Positions 7,774 to 18,016 of a stretch of 64,000 bases of DNA are shown here, in pieces. The notes under the pieces were generated by a model. The model was not told the DNA's origin and made no database searches. It saw only the letters and a list, made by a program, of their open reading frames with translations. A program made the translations under genes and the position numbers. Position 1 is the first letter of the stretch. Each line of letters opens with the position of its first letter. The DNA lies in contig CAVWAK010000012.1 in assembly GCA_963752745.1 (NCBI GenBank), positions 66,321-130,320 of the forward strand. Reading direction: 5' to 3'. Origin of the DNA: Thiogranum sp963752745. Its GTDB lineage: Bacteria; Pseudomonadota; Gammaproteobacteria; DSM-19610.

Positions 7774-8610
7774 TCAGACATGATTACGCCGCCGGGTGAC
7801 CATCTGTACCGGTGCTATGCAGCCTGCTTCAATATTGCGCACTACATTAGCGAGCTTTTCGGCCGCACTGTCCCCCATCACCAGGCTCACACCCAGTGGT
7901 GGCGACGCACCCGCCGCGGGCTGCATATTTTCGCTGAAAAACTCGAGAGCAAAGTCGGTGCGGTCGCTTACCTCCTGCACTTCGAAGCCGGCTTCATCAA
8001 GCAACACCTGCATTTCACCCGGCGTGGTCAGGTGACTGGTGTCTTCGGACTGTGCCCAGGGCACCGGGAATGCAAGCTGGCTCTCACTCTTCTTCATCAC
8101 ATCAAACAGGTAGAAGGTTGCACCCGGCTTCAGTACCCGTGCGATTTCACCATACAGCGCAGCACGCTCTTTTATATTCATGGCAACGTGCATGGTGATC
8201 GCCGCATCGAAGCTCGCATCTGCATAAGGCATATCCAGAGCACTGGCCACCTCGAAATGCACCCGCCCGTTCATGCCGGTCATTTCATTCAGGCGTTCCG
8301 CTACCGATATATACTCCGGCGTCAAATCAATACCGGTCACGGTGCACCCGGTCTGAACAGCCATATAACGCGCGGCGCCGCCAATACCGCAACCGACATC
8401 GAGTACATGGTGCTCCTTGTTCAGGAACATCTGCTCAACCGCATGAACCGTCGCCTTGCGGCCACCAATATGAAACTCCTCAACCGGTGCCAGCTCGTGT
8501 GGCTGCAAGTCATCCATATTTGCACCGGACGCTTCGAGTCCTGCCAGAATACGATCCAGCAAACCGTCATCAGCATAATGTTGTGCTACGTCACTTTCCG
8601 AAATACTCAC
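7774..8610 (-). CDS. Class I SAM-dependent methyltransferase (Methyltransf_11 type)
   Basis: 278 residues from a GTG at 8610 with an AGGAG site 7 bases upstream; the frame opens to 8703 but has no better site. SAM-binding motif I is VLDVGCGIGGAARYMA (about residue 70), followed by the acidic end of strand 2 in VTGIDLTPEYISVAERLNEM and motif IV FDAAITMHVAMNI. The GCGIGG and MNIKERA.L..EIARVLKPG pattern resembles small-molecule N- or C-methyltransferases such as glycine/sarcosine methyltransferases, but the substrate cannot be named. Convergent to the holC operon; a short membrane-protein gene lies just upstream on the same strand. Confidence 0.85.
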   Translation of the reverse strand: MSISESDVAQHYADDGLLDRILAGLEASGANMDDLQPHELAPVEEFHIGGRKATVHAVEQMFLNKEHHVLDVGCGIGGAARYMAVQTGCTVTGIDLTPEYISVAERLNEMTGMNGRVHFEVASALDMPYADASFDAAITMHVAMNIKERAALYGEIARVLKPGATFYLFDVMKKSESQLAFPVPWAQSEDTSHLTTPGEMQVLLDEAGFEVQEVSDRTDFALEFFSENMQPAAGASPPLGVSLVMGDSAAEKLANVVRNIEAGCIAPVQMVTRRRNHV

Positions 8611-8662
8611 GTCATTTCTCCTTTGGATGCCCAGTTGCGTTATCTGTGTGCAGACCTGGATA

Positions 8663-8899
8663 TCAGGTAGACGTCGAGCTGCGCTCGTCCGGCTTTTCGG
8701 CAATGCCCAGCAAGTCGAGCATTTTTCCGGACGTCACAAGCCCGAGACACAGCCCGGTTGCCGAAGCGAACAACAGCCCGCCCGGAATCACGTAGCTAAA
8801 CCAGTGAACTTTGTCGAAGCCAGTCAGCCACAGGCCGAAAAGAATCAGCACAGCCATATTAAAAAAGAACATCCGTTGCACTCTGCTTGCCTTGAACAT
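8663..8899 (-). CDS. Small two-helix membrane protein
   Basis: 78 residues from ATG 8899, preceded by an AGGT-type site. Two hydrophobic segments: FFFNMAVLILFGLWLTGF (about 11-28) and FSYVIPGGLLFASATGLCLG (about 35-54). A short charged C-terminal tail (KPDERSSTST) follows. Not recognised. It lies 52 bases upstream of the methyltransferase gene in the same direction and may be co-transcribed with it. Confidence 0.6.
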   Translation of the reverse strand: MFKASRVQRMFFFNMAVLILFGLWLTGFDKVHWFSYVIPGGLLFASATGLCLGLVTSGKMLDLLGIAEKPDERSSTST

Positions 8900-9226
8900 A
8901 TCGCTACCTCGTATCAACCCAGGGGATCAGGAACGTTCAAATTCAGCAAGTAATTACATGCTGAACCTTGACTAAAGAGCCTAGTCAGGCATGCAGCGGA
9001 TAACAATGGTTATTAAACGTATATCTGTGTTATCAAAATCAGGACAATCGTCCGGCAACGGGTAAATCCCCCAAAAGCCTTGCTGCAATAACCCGCGGCG
9101 CTGAACGCGGATTTCGACCTGGACGGCCCGGTGATCGACAAAGCATTGCAAGGCTCCGGAATTGTTGCGTTTCTGCGGTATAATCCCTGCTCATTTTTGA
9201 GTGACCCGGCAAGATATCTGATTTCC
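8900..9226. promoter_or_regulatory. Divergent intergenic region before valS, with palindrome and -10 box
   Basis: No gene found in these 327 bases. A hyphenated palindrome TGACTA/TAGTCA sits at 8969-8974 and 8982-8987 with a 7-base spacer and could be an operator or a small hairpin. A perfect TATAAT at 9179-9184, 43 bases before the valS start, is a likely -10 box, though no good -35 element lies at 16-18 bases from it. The palindrome sits about 70-90 bases upstream of the small membrane-protein gene on the other strand. Confidence 0.35.
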
Positions 9227-12043
<2,817 letters not shown>

Positions 12044-12061
12044 TGCGGCGTAGCCTTAAAA

Positions 12062-12096
12062 ACACCTGATACTGGACATTTATACAGGTGTATCAG
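12062..12096 (+). repeat. Overlapping alternative hairpins after valS
   Basis: Two 7-bp perfect stems share bases: ACACCTG (12062-12068) with CAGGTGT (12085-12091), and CTGATAC (12066-12072) with GTATCAG (12090-12096). They cannot form together. No T tract follows. Could be an operator-type palindrome set or a post-transcriptional element; purpose unknown. Confidence 0.35.
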
Positions 12097-12457
12097 ATTC
12101 GGCGAATTCTGTACGAATTCCGACCACGCTGTGTCATTACGCGAAAAAACACTGCAACATTCTGTTTCGACTAATAATAACAACAAGTTGCCGCGCTGCC
12201 CCGGTTTGAAAAAAGGTGGTGTTAGACGGCGCCTGCTAGTTAACACGCAAATCCCCAACTTATCCAAGCTTGCGCCGCTTATTCCTCGCCTTGCCAGCAA
12301 CCACAAAAATACGTAAGAATGTCAAAAGGAAGCAATAACAAAACAACAAGGGGAAATGGATGATACACAGCGCCCGCCCGATAGAACCGCGAATACTCTA
12401 TATTTACGACCATACGCAAGTATTTTCGTATAACACGGCGTATGCCGTCTAATAGTA
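12097..12457. other. Intergenic stretch, no supported gene
   Basis: No reading frame here looks like a gene: the open stretches are short, lack ribosome sites and have no family similarity that I can see. The sequence contains short A/T runs near 12150-12180 and 12330-12350. It ends at the cassette-like junction GTTAGGT (12458-12464). Confidence 0.5.
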
Positions 12458-12479
12458 GTTAGGTGTTGTGAGATAGACT

Positions 12480-12647
12480 ATGAAATTTTTCGCAGCTTGG
12501 TGCAGTAACAGATGTATTTTGGGGACTGCTCATAAGAAGCATGCCCGAGGTTTAATGCTAGGTCAGACCTTGGACCCAGGCATGGTTCAGAGGTTTACCG
12601 AGAGACGCTTGGAATTGCTCTTCTATGCTTATTCGGCATCGTTGTAG
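12480..12647 (+). CDS. Short unrecognised ORF inside cassette-like unit
   Basis: 55 codons, ATG to TAG. No convincing ribosome site upstream. The product is basic (many Arg, Lys, His) with three cysteines, no membrane helix and no known domain. Its only support is its position just inside a cassette-type core site. It may be non-coding. Confidence 0.25.
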   Translation: MKFFAAWCSNRCILGTAHKKHARGLMLGQTLDPGMVQRFTERRLELLFYAYSASL

Positions 12648-12861
12648 CGGTGATCTGCGCAACTGGTCGTAACAGCTCGTCTGGGGTACTGGCTTAACTT
12701 GGTCGGGGTAGTGCGGCGTATTGGCTTCACCCTATTTGTTAGCATCTGCAAGGCTACATCCTGCTTATACTCGAGCGGGCTCGAGGCCTTTGTGGGATTG
12801 GCGCTGCGATTTTTCCACTCTCGGCATTATATTAATGCCAGGCGTAGTTGGCGGTAGTAAG

Positions 12862-12926
12862 CACCTAACCAATCGCTCCAGCGTGGACGCCGCAAACAGC
12901 GCGCGCCCCTGAGCTCAACCGTTCTA
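12862..12926 (+). repeat. attC-like recombination site
   Basis: Order of elements matches integron attC sites: R'' ACCTAAC, a spacer, L'' about CGCTCCAGCGTGGACGCC, a short loop, L' about GCGCGCCCCTGAGCTCAA, and R' CGTTC. L'' and L' are imperfect complements, giving a folded single-strand structure like that of the aadA1 attC. The R' box departs from GTTRRRY, so the site may be inactive. Confidence 0.45.
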
Positions 12927-12945
12927 TGGACGGTATATATGCGCA

Positions 12946-13590
12946 CTAGTCGCTGGCAGGCAGCGAGCGCTTGCTTTTCAGCCAGCGCAACAGGGGTTGC
13001 CACTGTTCCAGGTCCGGTTCCACGGACGACGGTGCCATTTCGAAAATTCCCAGACCACCCTGCGCAGCACGAATATAGTTCTGACTGTCCCTGAGGGTGG
13101 CCACGAACGGAATTCTCAGCTTTTTCAGGAAAGCTTCCAGTGAGTGGTAAATACGGGTGTTTTCGCGTACCCGGTTGGCAACAACGGCCAGTCTGGTCTG
13201 CTGGCGGGAGACTTTTCCAACGGTAAGCAGTTCATGGATGAAATGGGCACAGGCGCGCATGTCGATGGGCGACGGAAGCACCGGAATTACGAGGGTTTCG
13301 GCCTTTTTTACCAGGTTGCTGAGATCCTTGCCGTGCACCGCGGCCGGCGCGTCCAGAATCAGCATGTCGGTATTGCGGGGTGTTCGAAGCGGCTGCTGGC
13401 AGGCGTCCAGACCGATAATCTCAGCATGCGCCGCGCCGCGAGCGCCCAGCCATTCCAGGCTGGACTGCTGGGTATCAAAATCCGCCAGTGCCACACGGTT
13501 GCCCGCTGAGGCAAAAAAACTCGCCATATTGGTGGCCAGGGTACTTTTTCCACATCCGCCCTTGGGATTCAGGGTCATTATTGTGCGCAT
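12946..13590 (-). CDS. Orphan ParA/MinD-family ATPase
   Basis: 214 residues. Deviant Walker A KGGCGKST near residues 10-17, with the signature lysine of the ParA/MinD class (LNPKGGCGKSTLATNMASFF). Switch I region has LADFDTQQSSLEWL and Walker B is DMLILDAPAAVHGKDL. It is a small, stand-alone ATPase domain without an N-terminal DNA-binding helix-turn-helix. Such orphan ParA proteins position plasmids, chemotaxis clusters, carboxysomes or other cargo. No ParB, parS-like repeat or cargo gene is next to it. It lies between the cassette-like unit and an AT-richer accessory block. Confidence 0.85.
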   Translation of the reverse strand: MRTIMTLNPKGGCGKSTLATNMASFFASAGNRVALADFDTQQSSLEWLGARGAAHAEIIGLDACQQPLRTPRNTDMLILDAPAAVHGKDLSNLVKKAETLVIPVLPSPIDMRACAHFIHELLTVGKVSRQQTRLAVVANRVRENTRIYHSLEAFLKKLRIPFVATLRDSQNYIRAAQGGLGIFEMAPSSVEPDLEQWQPLLRWLKSKRSLPASD

Positions 13591-13735
13591 AGCGTTGAGC
13601 CTCCTCTTTGTCGCCGCGCGACTCTACCATATTTAACGAAATTTCAAAGTGTTTTTGAGTGAAGAGGGAAGCATGGCGGCTGTTATCAGGGACGACGCAG
13701 GCTTGTGACCTGTCTGCGGTATACCGGAGAACGCC

Positions 13736-13873
13736 ATGAACGCAGTTCTTCACGGCCAGCTCGGCGATAACTACTGCAGTGGTGAACCGGTTAACGTCGT
13801 CGCCGCCGGGTTCATGGACGACACCGTTGAGGCCGTTTATCTTTATTTAACGCCAGCGGCGACATTACTTTAA
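13736..13873 (+). CDS. Short unrecognised ORF (possible gene fragment)
   Basis: 45 codons starting MNAVLHGQLGDNYC with a GGAG site 6 bases upstream. Continues EPVNVVAAGFMDDTVEAVYL and stops shortly after. The codon use and amino-acid pattern look like real protein, but the length is small and no domain is recognised. It may be the intact 5' part of a longer gene cut by the rearrangements seen in this zone. Confidence 0.35.
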   Translation: MNAVLHGQLGDNYCSGEPVNVVAAGFMDDTVEAVYLYLTPAATLL

Positions 13874-13956
13874 ACAACTTCGGACTTCCGGCGAATACAG
13901 ATTGAAGGGTTGGTAACATGGGCAAAAACTAACAACGCACTAAATTAGGATTTACA

Positions 13957-14409
13957 ATGAAAATCAATATACACAAATCTGATTCGAGAGGCATGGCAAA
14001 TCATGGCTGGCTTAACAGCAGACATACGTATAGTTTCTCAAATTACCATGACCCGGATAGTAACGGCGGCTTATCTGCATCGGCAAGCGAAATAGAATAT
14101 TGGGATATTTTTAGGCCTGACATATACAGATATGTTAGCGATGGAAATATTTGGATGAGTCCCGACACAGGCAAGCAAATTAAGCTGTGTCCATGGTTGA
14201 GGAAACTGCCCAATCAAAATAAGTATATTTGCGATATCTATTACAACCGCCCCGACGATTGCAAATACTATCCTGTCACTATCGACCAAATGGTAATGGA
14301 TGAGTGTGAGATGCTAGAAGTACAGGACATGGAGAAACCGAAACAAGCGCAGAAAACCCTGGATAAGCTCTTGGCTGATAGCCGGCCCCCTTTTAAGCAA
14401 GGGTGCTAG
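13957..14409 (+). CDS. Chimeric ORF: pirin N-terminus joined to YkgJ-type Cys protein
   Basis: 150 residues. Residues 1-34 match the start of pirin/YhhW-type quercetinase (RGMANHGWLNSRHTYSFSNY, then HDPD). From about residue 44 the sequence is instead of the zinc/iron-chelating YkgJ type: EYWDIFRPDIYRYVSDGN, CPWLRKLPNQNKYICDIYY, RPDDCKYYPVTIDQMV. The N-terminal CxxCxxxCC part that normally begins the YkgJ domain is missing, as is all the rest of pirin. The frame is unbroken, so it may be expressed, but both parent functions are probably lost. AT-rich compared with flanking genes. Confidence 0.6.
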   Translation: MKINIHKSDSRGMANHGWLNSRHTYSFSNYHDPDSNGGLSASASEIEYWDIFRPDIYRYVSDGNIWMSPDTGKQIKLCPWLRKLPNQNKYICDIYYNRPDDCKYYPVTIDQMVMDECEMLEVQDMEKPKQAQKTLDKLLADSRPPFKQGC

Positions 14410-14624
14410 ATTCGGACGGTTATGAAAGGAATTAATCGTCGCGTTGGCGAGTAGTATTTTGACAGGGATGTCATAAATCTTTATCGAGGTAGCGACTCAC
14501 TTGAGCAAATGCAATACTTGAGAATACGCTAAAATAATTATATGTCACGACCCGAAAACAAAAGTACATGACTCATTTAAAATGCCGGTGATTTGCGACG
14601 TTATGTGTACTAATAGCCAATAGA

Positions 14625-15167
14625 ATGAAACCTGCCGAAGTAATTGATTACTGGTACTCCGAACGGGTGAGAGATCATTGGTTTTCATCTACTCCGGAGC
14701 TAGATGCAGAGATATTAGAGAAGTTTGAAAATACCTGGGAAAAAGCAGTAAAAGGTGAGTTAGAGGTGTGGCGGAATACAGCATTAGGTAGCTTGGCCCT
14801 GATTCTAATTTTCGATCAATTCCCTCTCAATATGTTTCGAGGTGAAATAGCGAGTTTTCAAACAGAGGGAAACGCGATTGCAGTCGCAAGAGCCGCTATC
14901 GATAATAATTTAGTGCAGGAGCTTAGCGGAGAACAATTGGCATTCTTATTTATGCCATTTATGCATAGTGAAAAAATGGAAGATCAGGATCTAGCGGTAG
15001 AACTGTTTCGCGAACATAATTTGGAGGGAAACCTTAAATTTGCGAGGCACCATAGAGATATTATCAGTCGGTTCGGTCGTTTCCCGCATCGGAATGAGAT
15101 ATTTGGGAGAAAGAGTTCTGTTGAGGAACTCGAATATTTGGGGGCTAAGGGTGCGTTTAAAGGGTAA
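14625..15167 (+). CDS. DUF924 family protein
   Basis: 180 residues, the usual family length. Starts MKPAEVIDYWYSERVRDHWF and carries the family blocks LALILIFDQFPLNMFRG, FLFMPFMHSE and the C-terminal HRDIISRFGRFPHRNEIFGR. DUF924 proteins are all-helical (TPR-like) and have no assigned reaction. The gene starts 25 bases after a GTTATGT core-like site and is followed 7 bases later by an attC-like structure, the geometry of an integron cassette. Base use is AT-rich relative to the housekeeping genes, consistent with transfer. Confidence 0.88.
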   Translation: MKPAEVIDYWYSERVRDHWFSSTPELDAEILEKFENTWEKAVKGELEVWRNTALGSLALILIFDQFPLNMFRGEIASFQTEGNAIAVARAAIDNNLVQELSGEQLAFLFMPFMHSEKMEDQDLAVELFREHNLEGNLKFARHHRDIISRFGRFPHRNEIFGRKSSVEELEYLGAKGAFKG

Positions 15168-15173
15168 AGAAAC

Positions 15174-15276
15174 ACATAACCAGGCGTTGCAGCCGACCCA
15201 AAACCCGAGGTTTGAGTTGCGTCGCACCACTGTACCGCAATTCAACCCTCGGCCTTTGTGCGGAAAGTCATTATGT
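15174..15276 (+). repeat. attC-like site after DUF924 gene
   Basis: Begins ACATAAC (15174-15180), the exact complement of the GTTATGT at 14600-14606, and ends ATTATGT (15270-15276). L''-like GGCGTTGCAGCCGACC follows R''. The centre holds a 17-bp imperfect inverted repeat, CCGAGGTTTGAGTTGCG and CGCAATTCAACCCTCGG (15 of 17 pairs). The L'/R' side is diverged. The next gene begins 20 bases after the site, again like a cassette. Confidence 0.45.
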
Positions 15277-15295
15277 CTAGTTTGCCAAGGAGAGT

Positions 15296-15613
15296 ATGAG
15301 TAAATCTATAAAAAACAGAATGGCTGTGGCAGGATTTATACTCGCGTCTCTTTTCACAACAACATTTCTTTTTAGTTCAGCCGAACGCCAGGATATGACT
15401 TGGACTAACGAGCAGCTAGCAGCGTTAAAAAAACAACGTGGAAGTGAATATTTAGACCCAAAAGATGCATCAGTCAAAGATAACCTGACTGCTGGGAGGG
15501 AGAAATATGCGAATGTGTATGAGGATTCGGCTAAGTGGAGTCTAGCTTTTATCGCTCTATATCTGTTGGCACTGATTGCATATCTTCTGAGACTAAATAG
15601 GCGAGGTTCGTGA
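15296..15613 (+). CDS. Small hypothetical membrane-anchored protein
   Basis: 105 residues, ATG preceded by AAGGAGAGT. N-terminal hydrophobic segment MAVAGFILASLFTTTFLFSS (about 9-28) could be a signal anchor. A polar middle (ERQDMTWTNEQLAALKKQRG) follows, and a second membrane helix WSLAFIALYLLALIAYLL is near the C-terminus with basic tail RLNRRGS. So the middle domain is probably periplasmic between two helices. Not recognised. AT-rich and directly downstream of an attC-like site, so probably a cassette gene. Confidence 0.6.
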   Translation: MSKSIKNRMAVAGFILASLFTTTFLFSSAERQDMTWTNEQLAALKKQRGSEYLDPKDASVKDNLTAGREKYANVYEDSAKWSLAFIALYLLALIAYLLRLNRRGS

Positions 15614-15682
15614 TTTTTTGCAAGTGCCTCAAAATGAGGCTGGAACGTGTCTACTGTTCCGGGGGAAGTCCACTAAAATAAC

Positions 15683-16321
15683 ATGGTCAAGTCGAACGCC
15701 TTTGATAATTTCCCCCTTGAGTATGACAGGTGGTTTGATAATCACAGCGTAGAGTATGAGCAGGAATTAAAAGCAATAAAGGCGTTTATACCGAAAGCAG
15801 GTAACGGAATAGAAATAGGCGCGGGTACCGGACGATTCTCTGAACCATTGGGGGTGTCTTTGGGTATTGAGCCATCAAAAGCGATGCGCGATATTGGAAT
15901 TAGTCGTGGCGTCAATATGATCGCAGGTACAGCCGAATCTCTTCCGATTGAAGATGGCTTATATGATTATGCGCTTCTTGTAACAACTGTTTGTTTTATC
16001 GACACGCCGGAAATAGCATTTAGAGAGACGTATAGAATCCTTAAGGCAGGAGGATTCATAATTGTCGGTCTAATTGATAAAAATAGTACGCTGGGTAGGA
16101 AATACGAGGAAAAGAAAAGTGGGAATAAGTTCTATAAGGATGCCAACTTTCATTCTGTTCATGAAATACAATGTGACTTAATGAAAGCCGGGTTCAGTAA
16201 TATTGAGCATGTTCAAGCACTATTACCCGGTGATACTGATGATAATTATGTGCCAACAGTAAAACAGGGTTATGGAGAAGGTTCTTTTGTTGTGTTGCGA
16301 GGACAGAAACATGATGCGTAA
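15683..16321 (+). CDS. Class I SAM-dependent methyltransferase
   Basis: 212 residues. Motif I is NGIEIGAGTGRFSEPLG (about 40-56), followed by SLGIEPSKAMRDIG (acidic residue binding the SAM ribose), a motif II-type MIAGTAESLPIEDGLYDYAL and YRILKAGGFIIVGLIDKNS. It belongs to the Methyltransf_11/UbiE-like group; substrate unknown. No clear ribosome site. Codon use is AT-rich like the three genes before it, marking the end of the accessory block. Confidence 0.82.
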   Translation: MVKSNAFDNFPLEYDRWFDNHSVEYEQELKAIKAFIPKAGNGIEIGAGTGRFSEPLGVSLGIEPSKAMRDIGISRGVNMIAGTAESLPIEDGLYDYALLVTTVCFIDTPEIAFRETYRILKAGGFIIVGLIDKNSTLGRKYEEKKSGNKFYKDANFHSVHEIQCDLMKAGFSNIEHVQALLPGDTDDNYVPTVKQGYGEGSFVVLRGQKHDA

Positions 16322-16395
16322 CAAGGCAATCGAGATCTCCTCTTCGGGGTTTGAGCATATAATGGATGGCCTCCTCTATTGAGACTGGATCAATC

Positions 16396-17259
16396 ATGCG
16401 CATAGCATTTGTCGGCCTGGGCGTTATGGGCTACCCAATGGCCGGGCACCTGAAGGCCGCAGGCCATGATGTCACCGTATACAATCGTACGACGGCAAAA
16501 GCCGAAGCGTGGTGCGAAAAATACGGCGGTAATTTTGCAGCCACGCCTGCCGCCGCTGCCGGAAACGCCGAGATCGTTTTTTCCTGCGTCGGTAACGATG
16601 ACGACGTCCGCCAGGTGATACTTGAAGACAACGGCGTCCTGCAGGGAATACCGGACGGCGGCATCATTATCGATCATACGACCGCTTCAGCCGATGTCGC
16701 CCGCGAAGTTAGCGAAGCGGCACAAGGCAAGAATCTTGGCTTCCTCGACGCACCGCTTTCGGGTGGGCAGGCTGGCGCCGAAAATGGCCAGCTCACCATC
16801 ATGGTCGGCGGCGACGAAGCAACTTTCGCGCGAGCGGAACCGGTTATGGAAGCTTACGCAAATGCGATCACCCTGATCGGTCCGGTCGGTTCCGGCCAAC
16901 TGACAAAAATGGTTAACCAGATCTGCGCCGCTGGCGTCCTGCAAGGGCTTTCGGAGGGTCTGCATTTTGCGCAGCGCGCCGGCCTCGACATTGAGAAAGT
17001 CATCGGCGCGATTTCCAGGGGTGCAGCGCAATCCTGGCAGATGGAAAATCGCTGGAAAACCATGGTTAACAATGAATTTGAGTTTGGTTTCGCTGTCGAA
17101 TGGATGCGCAAGGACCTTAAGATTGCACTGGAGGCGGCGGCCGGGAACGGTGCCAGTCTCGAGATGACCAGGCTCATCGATGGATACTATGCAGAGATCG
17201 AAGATCTCGGCGGTCGCCGCTGGGACACCTCCAGCCTTATCGCCCGCCTGGAGAAATAA
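16396..17259 (+). CDS. NAD(P)-dependent beta-hydroxyacid dehydrogenase
   Basis: 287 residues from ATG 16396. Rossmann motif GLGVMGYPMAGHL at residues 7-19, the family signature with the beta-hydroxyacid dehydrogenase substrate loop DAPLSGGQAGAENGQL (about 117-132), and the catalytic lysine in GSGQLTKMVNQ (Lys near 171). This places it with 3-hydroxyisobutyrate, tartronate-semialdehyde and glyoxylate/succinic-semialdehyde reductases; the exact substrate cannot be told. Stand-alone gene. A weak hairpin GCCCA/TGGGC follows the stop at about 17268-17283. Confidence 0.9.
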   Translation: MRIAFVGLGVMGYPMAGHLKAAGHDVTVYNRTTAKAEAWCEKYGGNFAATPAAAAGNAEIVFSCVGNDDDVRQVILEDNGVLQGIPDGGIIIDHTTASADVAREVSEAAQGKNLGFLDAPLSGGQAGAENGQLTIMVGGDEATFARAEPVMEAYANAITLIGPVGSGQLTKMVNQICAAGVLQGLSEGLHFAQRAGLDIEKVIGAISRGAAQSWQMENRWKTMVNNEFEFGFAVEWMRKDLKIALEAAAGNGASLEMTRLIDGYYAEIEDLGGRRWDTSSLIARLEK

Positions 17260-17555
17260 TTTGATTAGCCCACCGGGATGGGCCCATAGTAATGCCCTAC
17301 CCGCTTCCTCAAAGGAAGAGGTTCACATTACGTGTCCACTGGCGAGTCAGATTCGGAGGCCAGAAACAGGGTAAGGCGCGTCAGTTTCAGCAAGGGACAT
17401 GCAATGATGTGGCGCAGCATGAGTATGGTGAGAGATATCAACTTCACCAGGATCGAGCCAGTTCATATAGGCAAAATGACCCGCGACACGTGGAATACCC
17501 GATCAGATGCAAGACACTCCTGACAATTGCATCAACGAGAGCATGAGGAATTAAT
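17260..17555. other. Intergenic region with weak hairpin and doubtful short ORF
   Basis: Nearly 300 bases without a supported gene. A weak terminator-like hairpin follows the dehydrogenase stop. A 39-codon frame from ATG 17404 to TGA 17523 has a GGGA site but no recognisable similarity. A promoter for doxX presumably lies near the right end. Confidence 0.4.
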
Positions 17556-17960
17556 ATGTTTAGTCAGTTTCATAACGACGCAATGGGTAAATTATTATTA
17601 CGTTTAACAGTTGCCATTCTCATGCTGTTTCATGGTATTGCGAAGATAACCCACCCGGGCTCACTTGAGTTTATCGGCAGTTCACTTTCCGGCATCGGGC
17701 TGCCCTCAGTTTTTGCCTACGGCGTATATGTAGGCGAAGTCGTCGCACCCCTGATGATTCTCGGTGGTTTCCACGCGCGCATTGGCGGCTTGATTGTCGC
17801 AGTAAATATGCTATTTGCCATTTTTCTGGCGCACATGGGTGACATGTTCAGCCTGACTCAACACGGTGGCTGGGCAATTGAGTTACAAGTATTTTATTTG
17901 CTCGGAGGCATTACCATTATGCTGCTTGGCAGTGGAAAGTTTGCTGTTAAGCCCGACTGA
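17556..17960 (+). CDS. DoxX family membrane protein
   Basis: 134 residues with four membrane helices: LLLRLTVAILMLFHGIAKI, FAYGVYVGEVVAPLMILGGF, IGGLIVAVNMLFAIFLAH and LQVFYLLGGITIMLLGSG. The first helix carries the DoxX pattern R..l...f..hG..K. DoxX-type proteins are quinone-linked or redox-stress membrane proteins; family members differ and the role here is open. Start ATG has a GAGGAAT site 4-5 bases upstream. Followed by a membrane PqiA-like gene 56 bases later. Confidence 0.88.
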   Translation: MFSQFHNDAMGKLLLRLTVAILMLFHGIAKITHPGSLEFIGSSLSGIGLPSVFAYGVYVGEVVAPLMILGGFHARIGGLIVAVNMLFAIFLAHMGDMFSLTQHGGWAIELQVFYLLGGITIMLLGSGKFAVKPD

Positions 17961-18016
17961 GACACCCTGGTTTCCCATATTATTGGCTTTTACGCCTGAC
18001 CAGGGATGACAATCCA

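Larger units (their letters stand above)
12458..12926 (+). mobile_element. Integron gene-cassette-like unit with attC-like 3' end
   Basis: The unit begins with GTTAGGT at 12458-12464, which fits the integron core site GTTRRRY, and ends in an attC-like site whose R'' box ACCTAAC (12863-12869) is its exact complement. A short frame from ATG 12480 to TAG 12647 (55 codons, MKFFAAWCSNRCILGTAHKK...) starts 16 bases after the core site, as cassette genes do. A second open frame of about 67 codons follows (about 12650-12857) without a clear start. Neither is recognised. The R' end GTTCTAT is degenerate. No integrase is in the window, so this is a stray or remnant cassette. Confidence 0.45.

Noticed and set aside
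7780..8670. 296-codon plus-strand open frame
   Set aside because: Antisense to the methyltransferase, whose SAM motifs are on the minus strand.
8990..9010. Sequence AGCGGATAACAAT resembling a lac operator half
   Set aside because: Only one half-site match, no LacI-type gene or sugar operon nearby; chance likely.
12131..12316. 61-codon plus-strand frame
   Set aside because: No ribosome site, no similarity, in a non-coding gap.
17404..17523. 39-codon ORF with a GGGA site
   Set aside because: Product is unlike any family I know and the region looks intergenic; kept only as a remark.
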